64,000 nt of DNA from JAFGBM01 sp964610155. Lineage in GTDB: Bacteria > Actinomycetota > Actinomycetes > Actinomycetales > Demequinaceae. The stretch lies in assembly GCA_964610155.1 (NCBI GenBank), contig CAZSUY010000003.1, positions 62,001-126,000 on the forward strand. Direction: 5' to 3'. A program made the translations under genes and the position numbers. The first letter of the stretch is position 1. The number at the start of each line of letters is the position of its first letter. The notes beneath the pieces were generated by a model. It made no database searches and had not been told where the DNA came from. It saw nothing but the letters and a program-made list of their open reading frames with translations. Positions 8,687 through 17,095 of the stretch are shown here, piece after piece.

Positions 8687-9825
8687 TGCTCCTCCCCGGC
8701 GCCGTATCCGCTACTGGAACCGATGCGGGTGTGGCCTGGCACTACGGCGACCCTTTTCGGGAATCACGTACCATCACCGAGGGCCAAGCCTTTGCCGATC
8801 AGTCTCACATTGGCGTGATCACGGTCTCCGGGTCGGATCGCCTCTCCTGGCTCCACTCCCTCACCACCCAGGACCTCGTGGCGCTTTCCCCCGGGGTGGG
8901 CATGGAGGCCATGATCCTCAGCCCCCAGGGTCGCATCGAGCATGTGGCCTTCATCGTCGACGACGGCACGACCGCCTGGCTTCTCACCGAGACTCCAGGT
9001 GGGCTCGCCGCCCACCTCAATCGCATGCGTTTCATGCTCAAGGTCGAGGTCAAGGACGTCACCTCCGAGTGGGCGGCATTGGGCGACTCTTCCGATCGCG
9101 CCCTACCCCTTGGGGGCCCTCCTGCGTGGGTCGACCCCTGGCCTGGCGTCACCCCCGGTGGTACCTCGTACCTCACACCAGGCACGCAACATCCCGGCGA
9201 GGGGTGGCGTTGGAGGCTGACGCTCGTCCCCCGGCGTGACCTTGAGACCTCGGCAAAAACGTGTGTTGATATAGGACTTCACCCCGTCGGCACCTGGGCA
9301 ACTGAGGCTGCCCGGATATGGGCCTGGCGTCCAAGGGCGGTAACCGAAGCGGATGCAGCATCCCTGCCTCATGAGTTCGATTGGCTCCGGACCGCCGTCC
9401 ACCTCAACAAGGGTTGCTACCGCGGCCAGGAGACCATCGCCAAGGTCCACAACCTCGGTCGCCCCCCTCGTCGCCTCACCTTTCTCCACCTCGATGGCTC
9501 GCACAATGCCCTTCCGACCCGAACTACACCGGTTCTGCTAGAGGGAAAAGCCGTCGGCCATGTCACCTCCGTCGCCCAACATCACGATGCAGGCCCCATC
9601 GCCCTAGCCCTTCTCAAGCGGGGAGCCGATCCCCGGGCCTCCCTCACGATTGCGGGACCAGACGGGAACGTGGTCGCCGCTTCGCAAGTGCCCATCGTCA
9701 ACCCCGATGGAGTGTCGAGCGACCGCCCACCACCCCCGAGGCCGACGGCTCGCGGCCTGCCGATGGGGCGCAGCCGCGTGGCCAAGAGCGGCGACATCGA
9801 TGCTCCCGACGACGTTATACCGTAG
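8683..9825 (+). CDS. ygfZ: folate-binding protein YgfZ (GcvT-like)
   Basis: This 380-aa tetrahydrofolate-binding protein is related to aminomethyltransferase and helps assemble or repair certain Fe-S enzymes. The diagnostic YgfZ motif NKGCYRGQETIAKVHNLG is present near residues 243-260, with the invariant Cys. The early block VITVSGSDRLSWLHSLTTQDL is also typical. The ATG at 8683 overlaps the stop of the preceding 36-aa ORF by four bases. The C-terminus after about residue 345 is a Pro/Arg-rich extension without recognisable domains. Confidence 0.93.
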   Translation: MMLLPGAVSATGTDAGVAWHYGDPFRESRTITEGQAFADQSHIGVITVSGSDRLSWLHSLTTQDLVALSPGVGMEAMILSPQGRIEHVAFIVDDGTTAWLLTETPGGLAAHLNRMRFMLKVEVKDVTSEWAALGDSSDRALPLGGPPAWVDPWPGVTPGGTSYLTPGTQHPGEGWRWRLTLVPRRDLETSAKTCVDIGLHPVGTWATEAARIWAWRPRAVTEADAASLPHEFDWLRTAVHLNKGCYRGQETIAKVHNLGRPPRRLTFLHLDGSHNALPTRTTPVLLEGKAVGHVTSVAQHHDAGPIALALLKRGADPRASLTIAGPDGNVVAASQVPIVNPDGVSSDRPPPPRPTARGLPMGRSRVAKSGDIDAPDDVIP

Positions 9826-9867
9826 GGGTGGGGGAAGCGGTCCTAACTCGGGAAAGGAGCGGAAAGG

Positions 9868-10203
9868 ATGCTTGGGTTTGCTCAGGACGGTCTGCTCCTC
9901 GTGCTCGGGGTCGCGGCATTCGCTGTCGAGGCCTTCGCCTTCGTCGATTCGCTCCGGCACTCAAACGGACAATACTCCTCCGCAGGAAAGCGCACCAAGC
10001 CCTTCTGGACGGCCTTGACCGGCTCGGCCGCGGCCGTCGGCTTCCTCACCCTTCCCCCCCCGATCGGCCGATACCCCGCAGGACCCCTGAGCTTTCTTGG
10101 CCTTGTCGCCATCGTCATTGCCGGCGTGTACCTCACGGACGTGCGTCCGGCCTTGCACTCCACCTGGAGGAAGCCCCCACGGGCGTCCCGAGGCGGTTGG
10201 TAG
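9868..10203 (+). CDS. DUF2516 family membrane protein
   Basis: This is a 111-aa protein with three hydrophobic helices (about 7-25, 45-65, 72-92). The motif EAFAFVDSLRHSNGQYSSAGKRTKPFW between helix 1 and helix 2 is typical of the actinobacterial DUF2516 family. Purine-rich AAAGGAGCGGAAAGG precedes the ATG. It ends one base before the dtd start, so the two are translated together. The function of the family is unknown. Confidence 0.85.
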   Translation: MLGFAQDGLLLVLGVAAFAVEAFAFVDSLRHSNGQYSSAGKRTKPFWTALTGSAAAVGFLTLPPPIGRYPAGPLSFLGLVAIVIAGVYLTDVRPALHSTWRKPPRASRGGW

Positions 10204-10204
10204 C

Positions 10205-10630
10205 GTGCGCGCGGTTCTACAGCGAGCGTCCCACGCCTCGGTTACCGTCGACGGGAAGGTTGTCGCCTCGTTCGACCGACAGGGAATCGTCGCGCTCGTC
10301 GGGGCGACCCATGACGACGGCCCGACTGAGGTCGAGACGATCGCCCGGAAGATCGCCGAACTCCGCATCCTCGATGACGAGCGGTCGGTCCTAGACATCG
10401 ATGCCCCCGTGATCGTCGTTAGCCAGTTCACCCTGTATGCGGACACGAAGAAGGGAAGACGACCGTCCTGGAACGGCGCGGCCCCCCGCGAGGTGGCCGA
10501 ACCACTCGTCGAGGCCGTCGTCGCCGCACTCCAGGCGAGGGGGATCATGGTCGGGACCGGGGTCTTCGGTGCCCATATGGAGGTCGAACTTGTGGGAGAC
10601 GGCCCCGTGACCCTCCTGATTGAGGCGTAG
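10205..10630 (+). CDS. dtd: D-aminoacyl-tRNA deacylase
   Basis: This 141-aa enzyme hydrolyses D-amino acids mischarged on tRNA, as a cytoplasmic homodimer. It starts MRAVLQRASHASVTVDG (GTG codon). The active-site blocks VSQFTLYADTKKGRRPSW (SQxT) and the cross-subunit GVFGAHMEVELVGDGPVTLLI (Gly-cisPro loop is NGAAP/GTGVFGA in this group) are intact. Length is normal for bacterial DTD (about 145). Confidence 0.96.
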   Translation: MRAVLQRASHASVTVDGKVVASFDRQGIVALVGATHDDGPTEVETIARKIAELRILDDERSVLDIDAPVIVVSQFTLYADTKKGRRPSWNGAAPREVAEPLVEAVVAALQARGIMVGTGVFGAHMEVELVGDGPVTLLIEA

Positions 10631-10726
10631 ATAACATCACGCCCGTGGCGAACATCGACATGTTCCCTACACTCCCCCGGCTAGCCTTGAAACAAGTCCG
10701 GATATCCGGGCGCCTAGGAGGGAACG

Positions 10727-13234
10727 ATGTTCGAGCGGTTCACTGACCGGGCTCGACGGGTGATTGTGCTCGCGCAAGAGGAAGCGCGCATGCTCAACCA
10801 CAACTACATCGGCACCGAACACCTCCTCCTCGGACTGGTGCGCGAGGGCGAGGGAGTCGCCGCCAAAGCCCTCGAAGCCATGGATATCTCCCTCAACGGC
10901 GTGCGCGAACAGGTCCAGGAGATCATCGGCGAAGGATCCCATGCGCCGTCCGGACACATTCCTTTCACCCCCCGCGCCAAGAAGGTCCTCGAGTTCTCCC
11001 TCAGGGAAGCGCTCCAGCTCGGCCACAACTACATCGGCACCGAGCACATTCTCCTGGGCCTCATCCGGGAGGGGGAGGGCGTCGCCGCCCAAGTGCTCGG
11101 GAAGCTGGGCGCCGACCTCGGAGGCGTACGTCAGCAGGTCATCCAGCTCCTCTCCGGGTACGAGGGCAAGGAACCCATGACCGCCGGCGTCGGCCCGTCC
11201 GAAGGCACCCCGGCCGGTTCGACGGTGCTCGATCAATTCGGCCGTAACCTCAGTCAGGCCGCACGCGAGGGCAAGCTCGACCCCGTCATCGGGCGCGAGA
11301 TGCTCACGGAGCGGGTCATGCAGGTGCTCAGCCGCCGGACCAAGAACAACCCCGTCCTCATCGGTGAACCTGGGGTGGGGAAGACCGCGATCGTCGAAGG
11401 CCTGGCCCAGTTGATCGTCCGCGGAGATGTGCCGGAGACCCTCAGGGACAAGAACATCTATACGCTCGACCTCGGGTCGCTGGTCGCCGGTTCTCGCTAC
11501 CGTGGTGACTTCGAGGAGCGCCTGAAGAAGGTCCTCAAAGAGATTCGTACCCGCGGCGATATCATCCTGTTCATCGACGAGATCCACACGCTCGTCGGCG
11601 CCGGTGCGGCCGAGGGCGCCATCGACGCGGCCAGCATCCTCAAGCCGATGCTCGCCCGCGGTGAGCTCCAGACCATAGGTGCGACCACACTGGACGAGTA
11701 CCGCAAGCACGTGGAAAAGGACCCGGCACTCGAGCGCAGATTCCAGCCGATCCAGGTGCCGGAGCCGGAACTCTCCCACACCATCGACATCCTCAAGGGC
11801 CTTCGCGACCGTTACGAGGCGTTCCACCGCGTCACCATCACGGACGACGCCATCGTCGCCGCCGCCCAGATGGCCGACCGCTACATCTCCGACCGCTTCC
11901 TCCCGGACAAGGCGATCGACCTCATCGACGAGGCCGGGGCGCGCCTCAGGATCCGTCGCATGACCTCCCCGCCCGAACTGCGCGACCTCGATGACAAGAT
12001 CGCGAACGTCCGCCGCGACAAGGAATCCTCAATCGACGAGCAGGACTTCGAGAAGGCGGCCAGTCTGCGTGACGTTGAGCGCCGCCTGACCGAGGAGCGC
12101 TCCACCAAGGAGAAGGCGTGGAAGTCCGGGGACCTCGACGTCGCCGCGGTCGTCGATGACGACCTCATCGCCGAGGTGCTCTCCATGTCCACCGGCGTCC
12201 CCGTCGCGCGCGTGTCCGGCGACGAGTCCGCTCGGCTGCTTAACATGGAGGACGAACTCCACAAGCGCGTCATCGGCCAGAATGCCGCCATCAAGATCCT
12301 CTCGCAAGCCATCCGCCGCCAGCGCGCCGGCCTTAAGGACCCCAAGCGCCCCGGAGGCTCGTTCATCTTCGCCGGCCCCACGGGCGTCGGGAAGACCGAG
12401 CTCGCCAAGGCCCTCGCCGAGTTCCTCTTCGGCGACGAGGACGCGCTCATCTCTCTCGACATGTCCGAGTACTCGGAGAAGCACACGGTCGCCCGGCTCT
12501 TCGGCGCACCCCCCGGCTATGTCGGCTTCGAGGAGGGCGGTCAGCTTACAGAGAAGGTACGCCGCAAGCCGTTCTCCGTCGTCCTGTTCGACGAGGTGGA
12601 GAAGGCTCACGCCGACATCTTCAACACCCTCTTGCAGATTCTTGAGGAGGGAAAGCTGACCGATGCCCAGGGGCGGGAGATCAACTTCAAAAACACCGTC
12701 ATCATCATGACGACGAACCTTGGTGCGGACCTCATCTCCAAGCGGCAGGCGACGGGCTTCAGCGTCGCCCATGAGACCGGCTACACGTACGAGGAGATGG
12801 TCAAGCTCGTCAACTCCAAGCTCAAGGACCACTTCAAGCCCGAGTTCCTCAACCGTGTGGACAACGTCGTCGTCTTCCCGCAGCTGACCCACGACGAGAT
12901 CATCAAGATCGTCGACCTTATGATCGGACGGCTCGACGAGCGGATGCGCGACAAGGACATGGGGATCGAGTTGACGGATGCCGCCAAGCAGCTCCTCGCC
13001 GAAAAGGGCTACGACCCCGTGTTGGGGGCCCGCCCGCTCCGCCGGGCGATCCAGCGGGACATCGAGGACGCGCTCAGCGAAAGGATCCTCAACGGCGAGG
13101 TCGTCGCCGGCCAGATCGTCCGGGTTGACGCGATTGGTTCCGGCGAGGTGGGTACGTTCACGTTCGAGGGCGTCATGAAGGACGACGTCGCCGTCCCTCC
13201 GCCCGAGGACACGAAGGCCCCCGCCAAGAAGTAG
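10727..13234 (+). CDS. clpC: ATP-dependent Clp protease ATPase subunit ClpC
   Basis: This 835-aa AAA+ unfoldase feeds substrates to ClpP and other partners. There is an N-terminal double Clp_N repeat (1-145, each with HNYIGTEHLLLGL/ILLGL). D1 has Walker A GEPGVGKTA (about 212-220) and Walker B ILFIDEIHTLVGAG. A UVR-containing middle domain follows (KESSIDEQDFEKAASLRD). D2 has Walker A GPTGVGKTE (about 549-557) and Walker B VVLFDEVEKAH. GAGGG lies just before the ATG. A perfect 12-bp palindrome CCGGATATCCGG sits 18 bases upstream of the start (10698-10709). The short C-terminus ends in PAKK. Confidence 0.98.
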   Translation: MFERFTDRARRVIVLAQEEARMLNHNYIGTEHLLLGLVREGEGVAAKALEAMDISLNGVREQVQEIIGEGSHAPSGHIPFTPRAKKVLEFSLREALQLGHNYIGTEHILLGLIREGEGVAAQVLGKLGADLGGVRQQVIQLLSGYEGKEPMTAGVGPSEGTPAGSTVLDQFGRNLSQAAREGKLDPVIGREMLTERVMQVLSRRTKNNPVLIGEPGVGKTAIVEGLAQLIVRGDVPETLRDKNIYTLDLGSLVAGSRYRGDFEERLKKVLKEIRTRGDIILFIDEIHTLVGAGAAEGAIDAASILKPMLARGELQTIGATTLDEYRKHVEKDPALERRFQPIQVPEPELSHTIDILKGLRDRYEAFHRVTITDDAIVAAAQMADRYISDRFLPDKAIDLIDEAGARLRIRRMTSPPELRDLDDKIANVRRDKESSIDEQDFEKAASLRDVERRLTEERSTKEKAWKSGDLDVAAVVDDDLIAEVLSMSTGVPVARVSGDESARLLNMEDELHKRVIGQNAAIKILSQAIRRQRAGLKDPKRPGGSFIFAGPTGVGKTELAKALAEFLFGDEDALISLDMSEYSEKHTVARLFGAPPGYVGFEEGGQLTEKVRRKPFSVVLFDEVEKAHADIFNTLLQILEEGKLTDAQGREINFKNTVIIMTTNLGADLISKRQATGFSVAHETGYTYEEMVKLVNSKLKDHFKPEFLNRVDNVVVFPQLTHDEIIKIVDLMIGRLDERMRDKDMGIELTDAAKQLLAEKGYDPVLGARPLRRAIQRDIEDALSERILNGEVVAGQIVRVDAIGSGEVGTFTFEGVMKDDVAVPPPEDTKAPAKK

Positions 13235-13283
13235 GGCCCGGCTCCGCCTCGCGTCTGCCCAGCCACCCCGCTACCGTGGGATC

Positions 13284-14543
13284 ATGCGCGCGCCCCTGCT
13301 CATCGGTCTCCTTGCCGTCGCCCTAGGCGCCTCGGCCTGCGCGCCCACGCCAACGCCGACCGTCTTTGGAGACGGCATGATCACCGAGATCACGTCCCCC
13401 GGTGAGGGCGCCGACCTCCTCGCAGTGGGACCACAGGGCGAGGCCCTCGTTCGGTACTCGGCAGGGCCCGAGGACCAGGACGGGTTACCTGGCGCTGCGG
13501 TCGCGTTGGTGTATCGGGACGGCTCGCGGGACGTCATCGCCGAGAAGCCCCGCGACGAACTTGACCCGGCTCAAGCCCAAGTCAGCGATACGACCGTGGC
13601 TTGGCTCGATTACTCCCCAAGCTCGGGTGAGAGATTCTTGACGTTCTGGGATCGCCACACCCACCGCCTCTCGCGGTCGTCGGACGTCACCACGATGGGG
13701 GAGTACCTCGACCTCAACGCGACTCCCCGCAGCTGGCTTACCGCGATGGTCCTCGTCGGGGATACCGCCTACTGGCTGAGCCTGAAGGATAGGGTGCTCG
13801 CCGAGCACTACGACTCCTTGGCGTCCGACGACTACTACGACCACAACGCGATCCTCGCGAGCTCCTCGGACGGGCGCACCTCCCTTCTGCTAGGGCCCGA
13901 TGACAAGTGGGTCGGCCTGGGCATCGACGAGTGTGCGTCAACCCCTGACCGGCCCGTCCTGTGGGGAGTCAGGGTCCTCGAGCGGTCACGCTCGGGGAAT
14001 CCGTCCTCGTTGGAGTCCGTCCAGATCGATGTCACCGACCCCCATCATGCGATCCTCATCGAGGGAAGCGGCATCCCGTTCTCGGCCTTGGACCCCTACT
14101 ACATCCCGTCCTCCCGCTGCGGAAATGACTTCGTCACACTCGCCGGTGATCTCGACAGGGAGCACTCTGACTACCTCGGCCTCATCACGCTCGCAAGTCC
14201 GGACCACATCTCCTTGCTCGATGTCCCCGAGTTTGACTTCCAGGTTGAGTCCGTGGTCCTGACTCCCGAGTGGATCGGAATCACGCACGGCACGTTCAAT
14301 TACTCGGCTGGTGCCGGAGGGGGTCCGGAGCCCGGACAATGGAGTCTTGCGCTTCCGGCACTCGGCGGCGCGCCCTTGCCCACCCTTGTCACGTGGCTTG
14401 TCCATCGCGACACTGGCAAGGTCTACGCCTTCGGGCCGTCTGACTACCGGGGGCCGGTCTACATGGGCGGCGAGTTCATCGCCTGGGAGGTGCCAGAGGG
14501 GACCGGGCCGTATGTTGGCGTTCTCACCCCGCCGATGGGGTGA
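13284..14543 (+). CDS. putative lipoprotein of unknown function
   Basis: This is a 419-aa protein with a signal peptide (hydrophobic 4-17) ending in a lipobox-like GASAC, so Cys20 would be lipidated. The rest is Asp/Ser/Tyr-rich, with repeated short strands such as TTVAWLDYSP, DTAYWLSL and GEFIAWEV. These suggest a beta-propeller-like surface protein; no named domain was recognised. Only 49 bases separate it from clpC, but no functional link is known. Function unknown. Confidence 0.75.
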   Translation: MRAPLLIGLLAVALGASACAPTPTPTVFGDGMITEITSPGEGADLLAVGPQGEALVRYSAGPEDQDGLPGAAVALVYRDGSRDVIAEKPRDELDPAQAQVSDTTVAWLDYSPSSGERFLTFWDRHTHRLSRSSDVTTMGEYLDLNATPRSWLTAMVLVGDTAYWLSLKDRVLAEHYDSLASDDYYDHNAILASSSDGRTSLLLGPDDKWVGLGIDECASTPDRPVLWGVRVLERSRSGNPSSLESVQIDVTDPHHAILIEGSGIPFSALDPYYIPSSRCGNDFVTLAGDLDREHSDYLGLITLASPDHISLLDVPEFDFQVESVVLTPEWIGITHGTFNYSAGAGGGPEPGQWSLALPALGGAPLPTLVTWLVHRDTGKVYAFGPSDYRGPVYMGGEFIAWEVPEGTGPYVGVLTPPMG

Positions 14544-14574
14544 GGCGGGCGGAGCGACTCGCTAGGCTTCCCGT

Positions 14575-15588
14575 ATGAGCCACACTCCGTACGTCGCCAA
14601 TCCCGACCGCTATTCCAAGGACATCTACCGGCGCTGCGGGCGCTCCGGCCTCCGCCTCTCCGCGATCTCCCTCGGCTTGTGGCTGAACTTCAGTTGCTCT
14701 TCCCCCATGGAGCGTCAGCGGGCGATCATCCTCGAAGCCTTCGACCTCGGCGTCACCCACTACGACCTGGCCAACAACTACGGCCCGCCCCCCGGCTCCG
14801 CCGAGTCGAACTTCGGCCGCCTCTTCGCCAAGAACCTCAAGCCCTACCGCGACGAGATCATCGTCTCAACGAAGGCCGGATACGGGATGTGGCCCGGACC
14901 CTACGGCGACTGGGGGTCGCGCAAGTACCTGCTCTCCTCTCTCGACCAATCCCTCAAGCGCATGGGGCTCGAGTATGTCGACATCTTCTACCACCACCGA
15001 CCCGACCCCGACACCCCGCTCGAAGAGACCATGTCGGCGCTCGATCAGGCTGTCCGCTCCGGCAAGGCCCTCTATGCCGGAATCTCCAACTACGGGCCGA
15101 AGGAAACCCCGGAAGCCGTCCGTATCCTCAGAAACCTCGGCACCCCACTCCTCATCCACCAGATGCGATACTCCATGTTCGACCGAACCCCCGAGCAGGG
15201 CCTCCTCGATGTCCTCGGAGAGGAGGGCATCGGCTCCATCGTCTTCTCCCCCCTCGCTCAAGGAATGCTCACGGACAAGTACCTCAAGGGCATCCCCGAG
15301 GGCTCGCGCATCACCCACAGCGAGTTCCTAAAGGAGAGCCAGATCAGCTCGACCTACCTCGAGCGGGCCACCGCGCTCAATGAAATCGCGAAGAAGCGTG
15401 GCCAGAGCCTGGCGCAGATGGCCCTCCAATGGGTGCTGCGCGACGAGCGGATAACCTCGGCCTTGGTCGGGGCGTCGTCCGTGGAGCAGCTGCGGGACTC
15501 GGTCGCCTCGCTTGGCTTCGAGGCCCTCACGACCGACGAGATTGCGGCCATCGAGCCTCACGCGGTCCATGGCACCGAGCGGTCCTAG
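14575..15588 (+). CDS. aldo/keto reductase, YghZ-like (L-glyceraldehyde-3-phosphate reductase type)
   Basis: This 337-aa NADPH-dependent TIM-barrel reductase has the catalytic tetrad positions in HYDLANNYG (Asp, Tyr), VSTKAGYG (Lys) and FYHHRPD (His). The N-terminus RYSKDIYRRCGRSGLRLSAISLGLWLNF and the GPPPGSAE insertion are those of the YghZ/Gpr and Kv-beta-like branch. YghZ detoxifies methylglyoxal and reduces L-GAP; the exact substrate here is inferred. The NAGS gene follows after eight bases. Confidence 0.92.
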   Translation: MSHTPYVANPDRYSKDIYRRCGRSGLRLSAISLGLWLNFSCSSPMERQRAIILEAFDLGVTHYDLANNYGPPPGSAESNFGRLFAKNLKPYRDEIIVSTKAGYGMWPGPYGDWGSRKYLLSSLDQSLKRMGLEYVDIFYHHRPDPDTPLEETMSALDQAVRSGKALYAGISNYGPKETPEAVRILRNLGTPLLIHQMRYSMFDRTPEQGLLDVLGEEGIGSIVFSPLAQGMLTDKYLKGIPEGSRITHSEFLKESQISSTYLERATALNEIAKKRGQSLAQMALQWVLRDERITSALVGASSVEQLRDSVASLGFEALTTDEIAAIEPHAVHGTERS

Positions 15589-15595
15589 CGGCGGC

Positions 15596-16105
15596 ATGAC
15601 CATCCCCGACGTCACGGTCCGCCCCGCCCTTCCCGCGGACGTCCTCGCCATCCGCACCATCGTGGAGTCCTACGCGGCCCGGCGCGTCCTGCTCGCCCAC
15701 GACCTGATCGCTTACTACGAGACCGTCCAAGACTTCGTCGTCGCTGAGGCCACAGACGGCTCGATCGTCGGCTGCGGGGCACTCCACGTCATGTGGCGAG
15801 ACCTGGGGGAGATCCGCACCCTCGCGGTGCTACCCGAGCGGCTCCACACCGGGGTGGGTCACGCCATGCTCGAAGAACTCATCAAGCGAGCCCGTGACCT
15901 CCGACTGGAGCGGTTGTTCTGCCTGACCTTCGAGACAGAGTTCCTCAGCCAACACGGTTTCACCCCGATCAAGGGCAACGTAGTCAAGCCCAAGGTATTC
16001 AAAGAGATGCTCCTGAGTCACGACGACGGTGTCGCAGAGTTCCTCGACCTTGCCCGAGTGAAGCCGAACACCCTCGGCAACACCCGAATGCTGCTCGAGC
16101 TCTAG
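15596..16105 (+). CDS. argA: amino-acid N-acetyltransferase (actinobacterial NAGS, GNAT fold)
   Basis: This 169-aa GNAT protein resembles mycobacterial Rv2747, the stand-alone L-glutamate/glutamine N-acetyltransferase that starts arginine synthesis. It shares VGCGALHVMWRDLGEIRTLAV, RLFCLTFETEFLSQHGF and the C-terminal GVAEFLDLARVKPNTLGNTRMLL. The acetyl-CoA pyrophosphate loop (usually Q/RxxGxG/A) reads RLHTGVGHAM. The ATG at 15596 gives the family N-terminus; an ATG at 15569 would add nine residues inside the upstream gene. No other arg genes are in the window. Confidence 0.9.
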   Translation: MTIPDVTVRPALPADVLAIRTIVESYAARRVLLAHDLIAYYETVQDFVVAEATDGSIVGCGALHVMWRDLGEIRTLAVLPERLHTGVGHAMLEELIKRARDLRLERLFCLTFETEFLSQHGFTPIKGNVVKPKVFKEMLLSHDDGVAEFLDLARVKPNTLGNTRMLLEL

Positions 16106-16257
16106 CCCCAACCCGGGCACAAACCGACGTCCACGCCGTCCGCCCGTCGAGCCATCTCGCAACCTCCTCCCGTCGATTCGCCCGCCCCTGGCCTTCTTAC
16201 GACGGTAGCAATCACCATGAATACGAATAGTAGGAAGAGGCGATCCCGGGCCCGCAC
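16102..16257 (-). CDS. possible 51-aa small membrane protein in a gene-poor gap
   Basis: The 328-base gap between the NAGS gene and 16434 has no convincing gene. On the minus strand a GTG at 16257 opens a 51-codon frame with a strong hydrophobic helix LFLLFVFMVIATVV and a Cys/Gly/Arg tail. An internal ATG at 16155 is preceded by an excellent GGGAGGAGG seven bases upstream, which would give only 17 residues. A different minus-strand frame just upstream (start near 16373, MPQLPEVTDDDADTVRRVIEWF) also looks protein-like, so a frameshifted relic is possible. Coding status is doubtful. Confidence 0.22.
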   Translation of the reverse strand: MRARDRLFLLFVFMVIATVVRRPGAGESTGGGCEMARRADGVDVGLCPGWG

Positions 16258-16433
16258 CAACTCAGTCGGAGAGGCCCCCGCCAGGGTAGGCTCCGGCCGT
16301 TTTCCTCAAACCATTCGATGACACGACGTACCGTGTCGGCGTCATCATCTGTGACCTCAGGGAGTTGCGGCATGCCTCCATTGTCCTTCGCCTGCCCCCA
16401 GGTACCGTGGGGTCGAACCGGCGAGGAGGCAGC

Positions 16434-17036
16434 ATGAATGCGATTCGTCACCCCATCGGCGATCAGCCGCCCGAGGTCTACTGGCGGCGTCGGCTCATCG
16501 CACTCGCCTTCGTCGTCCTCGCCGGGATCGTGCTCTATTACCTCGTGAAAGGCACCTTCGGGTCAGGCGAACCGACGGCTACGCCAACTGCGAGCACTAG
16601 CCCATCTGTCTCCGCGAGCCCAAGCGTGAGCATCGCCGGTGTCAATGCCTGCGGTGTCGGCGATCTCCTCATCGATCTCTCGCCGACCACCCGAGACTTC
16701 CCCGACCCGGGCCTCCCAATTTTCCAGGCCGTCGTGACCCACACTGGCCTTGAGGACTGCGTGCTTGATCCCCAATCCACAAGCACGGCGCTCCTCATTA
16801 CCTCCGGCTCGGATCGCATCTGGTCCAACCTCGATTGCGCGCAGGGTGCCCTCAAGGGCACCTCTGTTCTGCTGTCCCCCGACGAGACCGTGACACTCAC
16901 CGCCGAGTGGCCTCGAATCCGATCCAATGAGTCGTGCGCGGTCGGGCTGTCCACTCCTCTCCCGGGCACCTACCACGCCCTCCTGACGCTTCATGGCGTC
17001 AAGAGCACGGACGCGGTGTTCACACTGAGCGACTAG
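16434..17036 (+). CDS. membrane-anchored secreted protein convergent with radA
   Basis: This is a 200-aa protein with a short cytoplasmic N-terminus ending in WRRR, one membrane helix (about 21-37), a Thr/Ser/Pro linker (PTATPTASTSPSVSASPSVS) and an extracellular domain with four Cys, likely two disulfides. The ATG at 16434 has GAGGAGG upstream. The position opposite radA and the architecture match the Rv3587c-type membrane protein of mycobacteria. The stop codon lies inside a 16-bp palindrome and starts a tandem repeat. Function unknown. Confidence 0.8.
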   Translation: MNAIRHPIGDQPPEVYWRRRLIALAFVVLAGIVLYYLVKGTFGSGEPTATPTASTSPSVSASPSVSIAGVNACGVGDLLIDLSPTTRDFPDPGLPIFQAVVTHTGLEDCVLDPQSTSTALLITSGSDRIWSNLDCAQGALKGTSVLLSPDETVTLTAEWPRIRSNESCAVGLSTPLPGTYHALLTLHGVKSTDAVFTLSD

Positions 17037-17095
17037 TCGCTCGTTCCAGACAGTGAGATTAGTCGCCCGTTCCAGACAGTGAGATTAGTCGCTCG
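17034..17095. repeat. 26-bp tandem duplication between convergent gene ends
   Basis: Two 26-bp units (17034-17059 and 17060-17085, one mismatch) begin TAGTCGCTCGTTCCAG and TAGTCGCCCGTTCCAG. A ten-base third start, TAGTCGCTCG, follows. The first unit begins with the stop codon of the upstream gene, and the third copy contains the radA stop on the opposite strand. GAGCGACTAGTCGCTC (17027-17042) is a perfect 16-bp palindrome and could act as a two-way terminator. Confidence 0.85.

Noticed and set aside
10667..11827. Long open frame antisense to clpC
   Set aside because: It lies fully inside the clearly coding clpC N-domain and first ATPase domain. Its translation is low-complexity Glu/Leu/Asp-rich, a mirror of GC-rich codon bias.
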